Source of the DNA: Neolentinus lepideus HHB14362 ss-1
Lineage: Eukaryota; Basidiomycota; Agaricomycetes; Gloeophyllales; Gloeophyllaceae
Assembly (NCBI GenBank): GCA_001632425.1
Contig: KV425653.1
Location: 10,292 to 44,022, forward strand
Length of the DNA stretch: 33,731 nucleotides
Direction of reading: 5' to 3'
Shown here: piece by piece, positions 22,046 through 33,731 of the stretch
Layout of the letters: every line of letters begins with the position of its first letter
Numbering within the stretch: position 1 is the first letter of the stretch
Program-made: the position numbers and the translations under genes
The notes under the pieces: model-generated
Databases searched by the model: none
What the model was told of the DNA's origin: nothing
The model's input: the letters and a program-made list of their open reading frames with translations, nothing else

Positions 22046-24528
22046 ATGGCTTCGGCTTCATCCCTCCCACCCGCGCTGCAAAAGCCCATAGATGTGCTTA
22101 TGATCGATAACTTTGACTCGTTTACCTATAACTTATACCAGTCTCTTTCTTTGCTCGGCGCGAATGTGACTGTCATCCGAAACGACGCCATCCCATCGTC
22201 GGCTCTTCCTTTGCTGGACATCAAGCACCTCATCATCTCTCCTGGCCCCGGTCATCCAAAGACGGACTCGGGGATCTCTCGAGATGCTATCAAATTTTTT
22301 ACTGGCAAGGTTCCAGTGCTGGGCGTATGTATGGGTTTGGAGTGTTTAGTCGACGTCTTTGGAGGGCAGATTGGGTGAGCGCAGATCCGTCTTGGACATT
22401 CATTTGTTGAAACGTCAAGTATAGCTACGCCGGAGAAATTATGCATGGTAAAGTGTCAGGCATCCGCCATGATGGCAGGGGCATTTTCAGAGGCCTGCCT
22501 CAGAACTTCCTGTCCACGCGGTACCACTCCCTTGCCGCTTCTGCGGCGACGTTACCCGCATCTCTGCAAGTGACTGCCTTCTCCGGAGGCCCTCCTGTCG
22601 TGATTCAAGGCGTCAGACACCGCACGTACACCCTGGAGTCAGTCCAGTATCACCCAGAATCTTGCTTGTCAGAACAAGGAGATCCGCTTTTACTCAATTT
22701 CTTGGCACTCAAGGGTGGCAAGTGGGCGGACAACCCCGACTCGCTAGTGTTGGACCCTACTCTCCCTCCGCTCGATCTCAATTCCAACCCAAAAGTGCCG
22801 TCGATACTGGACAAGATTTACACGCAGCGGCTAAATGATGTACAGGCTACGAAAGCGACCCCTGGCAGCACGCCTGAAGATCTTCGAGCCCTCTTACCCT
22901 TTGCCCCACCTGTCACTTCCTTCTATGCATCTCTGAAAAAGTATCGCTCAATATCCCTCCTCGCCGAAATCAAGCGGTCATCTCCATCCAAGGGCAAGCT
23001 GACGACCTCCGCACCAAGCGCCTCCGCCCTCGCTCTGGCCTATGCTCTGGCATCGCCGCAGGTTCGAGTCATATCTGTGCTCACTGAGTACCACCACTTC
23101 TCTGGTACGTTGACTGACCTCCGCCTAGCGCGTCTGGCTGTCGACGCACTGCCAGATCGCCCAGCGATTCTCAGAAAGGATTTTACTCTAGATGAGTACC
23201 AGGTTCTAGAAGCACGGGTTTCTGGAGCGGACAGTATCCTGCTCATCGTCGCCATGCTCACTAGCGATCGACTGCAGGCGCTCTACAACTACGCGATAGA
23301 ACTTGGCATGGACCCGCTCATGGAGGTGAACAATGAGCTGGAGATGAAGACAGCGCTGGAGCTCGGTGCGAAGGTGATTGGCGTGAACAACAGGAACCTG
23401 CACGACTTCAAGGTGGACATGGATACAACGACGCGGCTGCTTGGGATCGTGAAGGAATGGAATGGGAAGCAGCGGACGGGCGAGGAGGTTGTCCTCTGCG
23501 CCCTGAGCGGGATCAGCGGGACGGAGGAGGTGAGGAAGTATGCGGCTGAAGGGGTTGATGCGGTCCTTGTGGGAGAGAGCTTGATGAGGGCAGAGGATCC
23601 GGCGGTTGCAATCAGGGAGTTGTTGGATGGTCCTTCGACGGCGAGTACAAATGAGTCAGCGCCCCCTCTCGTGAAGATTTGTGGCATCCGGAGTGTAGAC
23701 GAGGGCCTCGCGGCTGCTAAAGCTGGAGCGGACTTCCTGGGCCTGATGTTTGTCCCATCGAGCAAACGTTCGATCTCAGTTGAGACTGCGCAGGAGATCT
23801 CCTCAGTCATCCGTTCCAAGCGGACTCCTGCATCCACCTCGTTCGCGACGCAGGGTCGCTTGCCGTGGTTCACGCAACATGCTAAGAGTCTGTCATCTGC
23901 GCGACCCCTGCTAGTTGGCGTGTTCCAAGACCAGCCGCTCGAATACATCCTGTCCGCCGTTTCCTTGGCGCAGCTGGACCTTGTGCAGTTGCACGGCTCC
24001 GAACCCGCCGAGTTTGCGAAATTCCTTCCTGTGCCTGTTATTAAAGTGTTCCACGTCGCGTCTGAGGGAGCGGGCAAGGGCAAGGACGCGGAACTGAAGA
24101 AGCAGGGCTTGCACCAGTTCGTTCTGCTCGACTCGCTGAGGAGCGACGGGCTCAGCGGGGGGAGCGGGAAGGCGGTGGACTGGGACTATGCGAAGGAGGT
24201 CGTGGAGGGTGGGGAGATCGAGGTTGGCCAGGGTTCCCTTCCTGTCGTTAATGGAATTGCGGCTGTCGACGGGCAGGCGCCGGTGGGAGTTGCGACGACT
24301 GCTGGAGCGTCAATGGTTAACGCGCCGACGCCGACCCTGCCGTATTTCCCGATGCCGATTATCCTCGCCGGGGGGTTGACCCCGGAAAATGTGCGCGAGG
24401 CGGTGGAGAAGGTGCGGCCATGGACGGTGGATGTGAGTGGAGGCGTGGAGACAGCGGATGGGCAGGGGAAGGATTTAGAGAAGGTGAAGAGCTTCATACG
24501 AGCTGCGAAGGGATTTAGTGAGGCCTAG
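22046..24528 (+). CDS. TRP1: Trifunctional tryptophan enzyme: GATase / IGPS / PRAI
   Basis: One 810-residue protein carries three tryptophan-pathway activities in the usual fungal order (trpC/TRP1 type). The glutamine amidotransferase of anthranilate synthase comes first: DNFDSFTYNL, ISPGPGHP, nucleophile Cys95 in GVCMGLEC, and His-Glu in QYHPESCL. Indole-3-glycerol-phosphate synthase follows: LLAEIKRSSPSKG, ILRKDFTLDEYQV, MEVNNE and GVNNRNL. Phosphoribosylanthranilate isomerase is last: VKICGIR, FVPSSKR, VQLHGSEP, IILAGGLTPENV and VDVSGGVE. A single 50-bp intron (22375-22424, GTGAGC...ATAG) splits a Gly codon in FGGQIGYAGEI. The GATase half works with a separate TrpE-like subunit that is not in this window. 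A linker rich in Val, Ala and Gly precedes the last PRAI block. All key residues are present, so it should be active. Confidence 0.97.
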
Positions 24529-24854
24529 TAATTTATATGGGTTTTGGGTTGAGTAATACTGTAATGGTTTGAATCTTATTTATCTCTGGATATGTGTGCA
24601 ACTCTTCTAATGAGGACAGCACTGTGTATTCCTGATACCAAGGGAGTGATACATTGTTTCCTACGCTGATATACCTAACCAAGACCTATGGATCTACCAT
24701 CCTACCAAATTAAATGAAACGATACATTCTTCGCTGAATTACCATGTGAAATGTCCTCACGTACCCCAGACATACCCATCGTCAGCACTGCTACATTGAA
24801 AGATACTCGATACAGAAGTTCATACGACCCACACGTGGCACAACAATTCAACGT
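24529..24854. other. Convergent 3' spacer between TRP1 and MPK1
   Basis: The two genes end toward each other 326 bp apart. The stretch is AT-rich and would hold both polyadenylation regions. No gene is seen. Confidence 0.5.
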
Positions 24855-26716
<1,862 letters not shown>

Positions 26717-27296
26717 TGTTTCAGACAGTGAGACGAGCTGAGCTGTACAGAGAGGAATGGAAGGTAGAGGTCCGCCCATATATCGCCGGCGCTCAGATGG
26801 AATCGATAGTTCCCACGTGGGCGTACATAGCATCGGTATAGCCACCGGATTTGATCACGGTCCTCGACACTGCAGCAAGATTAGCTCTAAGAGCCATGTG
26901 GCATAGCCGAATGTGGCTGATATCCATCTACTGACCGCGTCTCCTATACCCCATCAAGTATTACTTTTCTTGACAGAGAAATCCATTTTTCTTCCCGGCC
27001 ATCAGCCTTTTGGATGTACAGCTATATATGGGATAGTTGGTAGGTTAGTTTGATTTCCGTCCTTCTTATGGATCGACATCCACCACTGCTGCAAACCGTT
27101 ATTCGTGCCGAATAATTTGACTGTTGGATACATAGATTGGCATCACTATCCTTAAGTCTTTGGGGTCCCACTTTTATCACCACGAACCAGACTGCTACCC
27201 AGTTCCTGTCTCAGTCCCCCAGATGTCTCCTTATTCATTTCATTATTGACAACTAGCAGCAGGGGAGGAGAAACGGACCCTTCTCGCCATATTGCC
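26717..27296. other. Divergent promoter region, MPK1 and GT61 genes
   Basis: The two genes start back to back. A TATATAT motif at about 27023-27029 is roughly 300 bp from MPK1 and 270 bp from the GT61 start, so neither assignment is firm. No other feature is seen. Confidence 0.4.
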
Positions 27297-29033
27297 ATGA
27301 CCGGCCTCACCCCAACCACAAGAGAACTTTGCCTAGTTGTTATACTCCTCGCTTTTCTCGTGTTCTTTCTTTCCGGGCCAAATTCTCCGACTTCGAGCGT
27401 CAACCTGAGTCCGGAGGCTATCGTGAATTCGAAAGACTTGTCGCTTTCTTCTGCAGATGATGCCAGTGCGCAAATACCCTACCAATACGGCAACAATCGT
27501 CTCATTGGATTCCCTGAGACTACGATAGTCGCGCACGTCCCAGGTGTGTTTCGCTTTGCTTCTGTGGTGTATATTTATTATGGATGGCATTGACACGTTT
27601 CTCGTGCAGGATGGACAATATTCGATAAACTATACATCTATAATGGCACCGCTTACATCGTCACCGACCACTCCGAAAGTATTCCCGATAGGAACAAGAT
27701 GATCTCAACCGGGAAGCCGATTCATAACGGCCCTGAGGAGGTTGCGAGTCGGCTGCCTACTGACAGGGAAATGCGGATAATAGGTACGAAAGAGGCAGAG
27801 ACGTTATTTGGGGCAAATAGTGCGAGTAGGATTGACGGAGTCTCAGTACGTTTAATCCCGTCCCTGCCCAGGACCGTTTGCTCAACCGAACCCAGTGGTG
27901 GGTGAATGACCCATCGCAATTGTAAGCACTCTCTCCTCTCTTTTCTCCATGTACCTTCCTTGACAACGAGTGTAGTATCATGCACTACTACCACTGGTCC
28001 GCGGAGATCTTCTTCGGGCTCTGGCGCGCCTACTCCTCGCTTGACCCAACCATCCCCGCGAACGGGTCCACGCACCTCCCGCCCCCCCGCCGGATGATGT
28101 TCTCCCATCTCGACGCAGCGCACTGGCGCGACTACGCGAGTATGAACGAGTGGGTCACGCGCGCCGCGTTCCCCTCGATATCATTCGAGTTCAGCCAGGA
28201 CTGGCATGAGCGCGCGGCGATGGGCCGCCCCTGGGTGCTGGAGCGAGTGCTGCTCGCGGATAGAAGTGCGGCGATGAAGAGTTATAATTATTTGAGGACG
28301 CAGCGCACGGCGAGCGTGCCGTTTGCGCTGCCTGGGAGTCCGCACTGGTGGGCGACGATACGGCATAGCGTCGTACTGTTCTCGGGATTCAGACCGGAGA
28401 TGCAGGAGAAGGACAAGTATGTTATCACGTATATCTCCCGGCAGGAGTGGGGGAGGCGGATGTTGATACAGCGGGATCATGAGAGGCTGGTCGAGGAGCT
28501 GTACAAGTTGAGGGATACGTACGGGTACGAGGTGAATGTGGTTAGTACGGAGAAGTTGTCGCGGGTGGAGCAGTTACAGCTTGCTGGGAGGACGACGGTG
28601 AGTGCGGGGACTTTACGCTCTGGCAGTGTGTGGCTGACGGGAGTGCGCAGATCATGATGGGCGTGCACGGGAACGGCCTGACGTCGCTCGTGTGGATGCA
28701 GCCCACGCGACGGTCGACGGTGATGGAATTCTTCTTCCCCGGCGGGTTCGCGCACGACTACGAGTGGACGACGCGTGCACTAGGGATGGTGCATTTCGGG
28801 TTCTGGGGAGATAGGTGTGTACCGCTTCATTCTCTCGCTTTCCAGAGCAGTTGTTTCCTTTTTTATGATATCTGCTCACGATTGACTTCTACCCCAGGTC
28901 ATTCACACGGCCGGATGTCCCGCAGGTGGCATACCCGCCGGGCTTTCAGGGCAATGAGATCCCTATAGACGGCATGTTGGTTGCCCGGCTGTGCCATGAG
29001 AGGCTGACATTAGCGGAGGAGACAGATGATTAG
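27297..29033 (+). CDS. GT61 (DUF563, EOGT-like) glycosyltransferase, type II membrane
   Basis: This is a family 61 (DUF563) glycosyltransferase. Relatives transfer xylose or GlcNAc to glycans in the ER/Golgi; the donor here is unknown. Exons are 27297-27543, 27610-27845, 27896-27921, 27976-28597, 28651-28814 and 28898-29033, giving 476 residues. A hydrophobic segment at about residues 9-28 (ELCLVVILLAFLVFFLSG) after a short cytosolic tail predicts a single-pass type II Golgi protein. The lumenal domain contains WWVNDPSQFIMHYYHWSAEI and, near the C-terminus, the family signature MMGVHGNGLTSLVWM followed by VMEFFFPGGFAHDYEW. The protein ends RLTLAEETDD. All junctions are GT-AG and the summed exons are a multiple of three. 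No disruption is seen. Confidence 0.92.
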
Positions 29034-29264
29034 AGCATCACAGAATTGGCTCCGATATGGTATGACAGTGTATACCCTATAAGGATGCATAGGCGTGACA
29101 CGTGTCTATAAGCCATCACATGATCTTATTGTTGCAATGTCGCCCTTGTCCTTCGCAGCGTACGACCATTTAAGTATCTAGTATTGCAATCGTTAACAGA
29201 CACATTGAAGACAAGCTTACTGTGTAAGTAGAATGATGCTAAAGCATCCTGGATCACACAGTGA

Positions 29265-29971
29265 CAGCCCTTTATCGATGCCCATACCTGCTACTTCACC
29301 GTCGCTTTTCTTAAGCATAAGAGTGATGCCTTTGCCATGTTTAAGGTCTTTAAGGTGCAGGTGGAGACTGAGCTTGGGATGAAGATCAAGTCTTCGATGG
29401 ATGATAAGGGTGGCGAGTATGTTGGAAGGGATTGGGATGAGTTCTGTCATCAGGAGGGTATTGTGCGCAAGCACACTGAGATGGACAAGCCTTATCAGAA
29501 TGGGATTGCTGAGCATGCTAACCAGAATATTCAGGCTGCTGTTACTGCAATGCTCTTTGAGGCTAAGCTTCCTGCATCATTCTGGACTTCTGCTGTTCGC
29601 TGCTTTGTCCATGTTCACAACCACATCCCTCACTCTGTGCTCTCTGGCGTGATTCCTTATTCCTTGTGGAAGAAGGGGAAGAAGCCTGATGTCTCTTACT
29701 TCTGGATCTTTGGTTTGCTTGCTTACATCCTTATATGCAAGAAGCAGCGCAAGGCACTTCAGCCTCATACTTGCAAGTGTATCTTTGTTGGCTATGCCCC
29801 TGGTACTCATGCTTGGGTCTTCTGGGATCCTGCGGAGTGCAAGTTCTTCAACAGTTCTAATGCTGTCTTTGATGAATGCTGCTTTCCTGGCAATGCTCGC
29901 GACATCAACCCCTTTGGCGATCCTATTAGCTCTGTCAACGTCCCTGATCAGGGGGGAGACAATGAGCTTCC
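29265..29971 (+). pseudogene. Ty1/copia integrase fragment, broken by an LTR
   Basis: This is part of a copia polyprotein covering the integrase core and the region after it. The frame is open from 29265, just after an in-frame TGA at 29262-29264. DDE-type residues are visible: Asp in FIDAHTCYFTV, Asp in DDKGGEYVG, and Glu in NGIAEHANQNI, where the usual Arg after AE is His. After it come ASFWTSAVRCFVHVHNHIPH, KPDVSYFWIFGLLAY and FVGYAPGTHAWVFWDP. The frame ends at ELP because a second copia LTR begins at 29972. The rest of this element (RT, RNase H, LTR) is not in the window. It lies about 230 bp downstream of the GT61 gene. Confidence 0.88.
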
Positions 29972-30287
29972 TGTTGTCTGTGGAAGATACTAGCTTCAGA
30001 CAACACCCAAGGGCTAAGTCAAACTGTGTCAAGACTGGGGGACACAGAGTGACTTAGGGAGCGCTTATATACTCTAGGATAGAAAGGGCATGAAGGAACA
30101 AAGACAGATGAAGGGAACATTGAAATAGAAAGAAGAACAAAGACAACAAAGACAACAAAGAGAAACAAAGGCAGTGGCTCAGAATAAAGGCAGTGGCTCA
30201 GAACAAGGAAACTCAGCCTAGACTGTTCTGCATCATTCCATGAGCCACTCAGTCAACAAAGAGTGACCAAGTCATTCAGTCCCAACA
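29972..30287 (-). mobile_element. 316-bp LTR of a second copia element
   Basis: On the minus strand the LTR starts TGTTGGGACTG at 30287 and ends GACAACA at 29972, so the ends are TGTTG...CAACA. A polypurine tract abuts its start and a copia RNase H gene lies just upstream, so this is the 3' LTR. A promoter-like TATATAAG lies near 30065-30072. The 5 bp outside its end are CTTCC (29967-29971). The matching duplication would lie beyond the element's lost 5' half. It is inserted in the plus-strand copia integrase. Confidence 0.85.
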
Positions 30288-30296
30288 CTCCCCCCT
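30288..30296 (-). other. Polypurine tract of the minus-strand copia element
   Basis: AGGGGGGAG on the minus strand directly precedes the LTR start TGTTG. This is the standard second-strand priming site of LTR retrotransposons, and it fixes the LTR boundary. Confidence 0.85.
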
Positions 30297-30302
30297 GATT
30301 GG

Positions 30303-31116
30303 TCACTTCCCTAATCCAAGCATCTTTGCCATCTCCAACACCTTCAGCCTAGGCAGAGACTTAGTCAAGATATCCGCAGGCATGTCTGAGGTCCTAAGAT
30401 GGACCATCTTGAGATTGCCTTTAGCAACTTCATCCCTGAGCCAGTAAAAGTGCAAATCTAAGTGCTTCATGCGCCCATGGTGCTCTGGATTCTTTGCAAC
30501 AGATAGAGCAGAGAGGTTGTCGATATAGAGAGTGGAAGGAGAGGACATGTCATAGCCAAATTCAGTGAGCAAATTTTGAAGCCAAAGTACTTCCTGGGCA
30601 GCAGAGACAGTGCCCACATACTCTGCCTCTGTAGTAGACAGTGCCACAATGCTCTGCAGGTGACTGCTCCAGGAGATAGCACCAGTACCCATCTTGATAA
30701 CAAAGCCTGTGGTAGACCGGCCATTATCTAAGTTCCCTCCATGGTCAGCATCGACATAGGATGTAAACAGCTCAGAGCCAAGTGTGCCCTTGATGTAGTG
30801 CAGTAAGTGTTTGACTGCCTTCCAGTGTTGCATGCCTGGGTTCTTGGTGAAGCGAGCAAGCACTCCAATGCTCTTGGCAATGTCTGGATGCATTGCAACA
30901 GTGAGATAGAATAGAGAACCAACAGCATGGTAATAGGGCACATCCTTCATCTCCAACTCCTGCTCCCTGGTCTTGGGACACATCTCAGAGGACAAGTTTG
31001 ATCTAGGATCCATTGGAGTGCTGACAGGATCACAGTCACTGAAGCCATAGTGCTGTAAGACATCCAGGGCATACTGGCACTGGGAGATGCTCAGGGAGTG
31101 GTTGGATCTGTCCCGC
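30303..31116 (-). pseudogene. Copia RT end and RNase H, 5'-truncated
   Basis: This is the C-terminal part of a copia Pol polyprotein, covering the RT-to-RNase H connection and the RNase H domain. The native frame begins at RDRSNHSLSISQCQYALDVL; everything upstream is replaced by an unrelated repeat at 31117. Conserved copia stretches are ALDVLQHYGF, DIAKSIGVLARFTKNPG and HWKAVKHLLHYIKGTL. RNase H acidic residues are seen in SYVDADHGG, STTEAEYV and YIDNLSAL. It ends DILTKSLPRLKVLEMAKMLG followed by a stop, the normal copia terminus just ahead of the polypurine tract. No internal stop is present in the remaining part, so the loss came from truncation rather than drift. It is on the opposite strand to the integrase fragment and is therefore a different element. 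Confidence 0.92.
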
Positions 31117-31916
31117 TGATAGGCCCCGTTGGCTTCTGACCCCAGAAAACGTGATTTAGGGCAATTCCACATGCTTCATGGGAACGGCGACTTAGTGGCT
31201 CAATAGCACACTGTCAGTACTCTGTGCACTAGCGACCCTATGCACCAGTGACAAGGCTCTCGGCTCCTTGGTGCACTTAGGATGGCTCCTCAGTAGCTCA
31301 GACATTGAACGTCATTCAGTCGAGTCATCAGCATTTCAGCATATGTCAGCTGGCATTGTTACTGCGGTCTGAACTGAGGCGGTGTCTCAGGGTGCCTTTC
31401 CATATGGCGTACAGCCTGCTGTCGCTTCAGATCAGCGCTAGTTCTATTGGCGCGACTTTCCTTATGCGTGCAGTGCGCATCGACACATGGTGCGACCACA
31501 GCTGTCACGACACTGCCGCACCACAGAGCGGCCCTGCCCTTTATCCCTCTTTCAGCAGTATCATGCTAGCATTGGCAGCATAGCCCACCCCCGGATCATC
31601 AAAGAGGTGCACTCTAACGCAAAGTCAAGATGCACCCAACTGGCTCCCATCTGCGGAATGGCGCATGTGCTAGAGTTGGTCGCGCAGGGTACTGGTCGAA
31701 GAGTGCATGCAGATTAGGAGCAAGGCAGTACAAGTCATATGCATGTGAGGCTGAGCAGAGGCACAACTCACGGTAGTAGGTAGATAGGATCGGACACAGA
31801 GCAGTCACTCTCTTGTATTTAAGCCATTACTCTACTGTTTGTACAACAAGTTATCTTCACCACACTCTTCAGATTCCAGTCTCGCATCAGAGCTTCTTCT
31901 AAGTCCATCTTGCGAC
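31117..31916 (+). repeat. Repeat A, copy 1 (LTR-like, CpG-decayed)
   Basis: This 800-bp repeat begins TGATAGGCCCCGTTGG and ends in a form of TCTTGCGAC. An inverted copy lies at 32433-33237 (805 bp). It carries TATTTAAG near 31816-31823, about 95 bp before its end, as in an LTR promoter. It starts exactly where the copia RNase H/RT fragment stops matching its family, so it cut that element. The 4-bp flanks are CCGC and TCGC, a doubtful duplication. It has no CA end, so calling it an LTR is inference. The open frame at 31305-31583 is shared with the other copy but has no family resemblance. Confidence 0.75.
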
Positions 31917-31950
31917 TCGCTGATACGCTCAGACACACGACGAAACCCAC

Positions 31951-32432
31951 GGAAAAGAGACCTAAAGTGTAGACACAACCACAAAGCAAACACCAAAGCC
32001 CTTGGTGTCAGATGGCTGCGAGGCCCGGGGTAGCAAAGGGTAAAATAGTTCGGAGGGGATGGGTGATGGTGAGACGTATAGGTGGGGCTAAAGGAAGGTT
32101 GGCGCCAAGTCGCTACTCGGCAGCAATCTGTAGAGTGAAAGCGACACTATGCGCTATGTAGCGCTATATGTGCGGCGCTGTATGGGCGCTGTACGATAGT
32201 CCTCTTGCTCGGCGCTATGTGGTCTTTGATGCTCTATAGTGGAACACTACTGGTAGTTGCTATCTCTGACTCGGACGTATATTGACTCTTATTAGTATTA
32301 CGCTACAGCGCACGGGGCTGTCTTGGAGAAGGTAACGTGTAAAGGGTGACTTACGAACAGCGACGCTACGCTGGTGTATTCTGTCGCTATCTCTGGGTGA
32401 AGTCGGAGGTACGCAAGAGTACCTAAACGCGA
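31951..32432 (+). repeat. Repeat B, left arm of a long palindrome
   Basis: The sequence from GGAAAAGAGACCTAAAG to GTACCTAAACGCGA recurs in inverted form at 33238-33731. It contains a small hairpin (ACACCAA ... TTGGTGT, 31990-32008) and a cluster of GCGCTAT/GGCGCTGTA words at about 32150-32225. No coding frame is supported. Its left end is 34 bp after repeat A copy 1. Confidence 0.8.
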
Positions 32433-33237
32433 GTCGTAAGACGGACTTAGAAAGAAAGCTCTGGTGCAAAACTGAAATCTGAAGTGTGTGGTGAAGAATT
32501 AACTTGTTGTGCAGATAGTAAAGTAATGGCTTAAATACATAAGAAAGACTACTCCGCGTCCGATCCTATCTACCTACGACGGCGAGTTGTGCCTCTGCTC
32601 AGCCTCACATCCATACGACTTGTACTGCCTTGCTCCTAATCCACATGCGCTCTGCGACCAATATCCTGCGCGACGAACTCTAGCACGCGCGCCGCTCCGC
32701 GGACGGGAGCCAGTCGGGTGCGTCTTGACTTTGCGTTAGGGCACGCTTCTTCGATAATCCGGGGGTGGGCTATGCTGCCGATGCTAGCGCGATGCTGCCA
32801 AAAGAGGGATAAAGGGCGGGACCGCTCTGTGGTGCAGCGGTGTCGTGATAGCCGTGGTCATGCCATGTGTCGATGCGCACTGCACACATAAGGAAAGTGG
32901 CACCAATAGAACTTGCGCTGATCCGAGGCGACGGTGGGCTGTACGCCATATGGAAAGGCGTCCTGAGACACCGCCTCGGTTCGGACTGCAGTAAGAACGC
33001 CGGCCGACGCATTGCCGAAATGCCGATGACTCGACTGAATGACGCCCGACGTCCGAGCTACCGAGGAGCCGTCCTAAGTCCGCCGAGGAGCCGAGAGCCT
33101 CGTCGCTGGGGCGTAGGGTCGCTAGTGCGCAGAGTACCGACAGTGCGCTATTGAGTCGCTAAGTCGCCGTTCCCACGAAGCGCACGGAATCGCCCTAAGT
33201 CGCGTTTTCTGGGGTCAGAAGCCAACGGGGCCTATCA
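32433..33237 (-). repeat. Repeat A, copy 2 (inverted, CpG-rich)
   Basis: This is the inverted copy of 31117-31916. On the minus strand it begins TGATAGGCC at 33237 and ends TCTTACGAC at 32433. It keeps many CG dinucleotides where copy 1 has TG or CA. It sits exactly between the two B arms. The frame at 32770-33012 mirrors that in copy 1 and is not taken as a gene. Confidence 0.8.
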
Positions 33238-33731
33238 TCGCGTTTAGGTACTCTTGTGTACCTCCGACTTCACCCAGTGATAGCGACAGAGTACACCAGA
33301 GTACACCAGTGTAGCATCGCTGTTCGTAAGCCATCCCTTATAAGTTCCTTTCTCCTAGACAGCCCTGTGCACTGTAGTGTAGTGCTAACCAGAGTCTATA
33401 CACGTTCGAGTTAGAGATAGCGACTACAAGTAGCGCTCCTCTATAGAGCATCGAAGACCACATAGTGCCGAGCAGGAGGAGCATCGTATAGCGCCTACAC
33501 AGCACCATGCACATAGCGCTACATAGCGCATAGTGTCGCCTTCAATCCTCAGACTGCCACCGAGTAGCAACTTGGCACGAACCTACCTTTAGCCCCAACT
33601 ATACGTCTCACCTACACCCATCCCCTCCGAACTATATTACCCTTTGCTACCCCGGGCCTCGCAGCCATCTGACACCAAGGGCTTTGGTGTTTGCTTTGTG
33701 GTTGTGTCTACACTTTAGGTCTCATTTCCAT
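33238..33731 (-). repeat. Repeat B, right arm, runs to the window end
   Basis: This is the reverse complement of 31951-32432, starting TCGCGTTTAGGTAC and running to the last base. It differs from the left arm by scattered substitutions and small indels, including a short local duplication of AGAGTACACC. Because homology is still present near the last bases, the true outer end of the palindrome may lie outside the window. Confidence 0.8.

Noticed and set aside
31305..31583. Open frame in repeat A, conserved as protein with the frame at 32770-33012
   Set aside because: Both lie inside the two homologous A repeats, so the similarity is that of the DNA. No start context, domain or family resemblance supports a gene.

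Overview
The window looks like nuclear DNA of a filamentous basidiomycete, probably an agaricomycete. The genes are split by many 48-60 bp GT-AG introns. The gene set fits as well: a p67phox-like NoxR, a fused GATase/IGPS/PRAI tryptophan protein, an SLT2-type MAP kinase, a GH128 glucanase-like protein, a secreted DUF1996 protein, a GT61-type glycosyltransferase and a decayed fungal TKL-like kinase. The species cannot be fixed from the sequence.

Layout. (1) 1-10.6 kb is a transposon-rich, decayed region. It holds a Ty1/copia Gag-protease fragment (-), an unrecognised long pseudogene (+, 1982-3765), a kinase pseudogene (+, 3904-6857) and a fragment of a plasma-membrane Ca2+-ATPase gene (-, 7381-9514). 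Two solo LTRs of one family lie in opposite orientation at 3973-5328 and 7777-9185. One splits a kinase exon and the other sits inside what would be a 58-bp ATPase intron. A 706-bp non-autonomous Mutator-like element with ~200-bp inverted ends follows at 9786-10491. (2) 11.0-29.0 kb is a conserved island: noxR (-), a 3.5 kb gap, GH128 (-), DUF1996 (+), TRP1 (+), MPK1 (-), GT61 (+). I could build exon models for all of these whose coding lengths are multiples of three. (3) 29.2-33.7 kb is a second transposon nest. A copia integrase (+) is broken by a second copia element (-) represented by its LTR, polypurine tract and RNase H/RT end. That element is itself cut by an 800-bp repeat (A). Next to it, a ~480-bp inverted repeat (B) flanks a second, inverted copy of A placed exactly at the centre of the B palindrome.

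How the genes relate. NoxR (NADPH oxidase activator) and MPK1 (cell-wall-integrity MAPK) are regulators of hyphal growth. GH128, DUF1996 and GT61 are secretory-pathway proteins, and at least GH128 probably acts on the cell wall. TRP1 is a housekeeping biosynthetic enzyme. Nothing indicates a co-regulated cluster.

The most notable observations are structural. LTR insertions can be undone on paper to give exact exon or intron junctions. Every premature stop in the left-hand pseudogenes is of a type that one C-to-T change can make. CpG decay is asymmetric between the two A copies. A repeat sits at the exact centre of a long palindrome. I did not see a convincing new multi-gene system.
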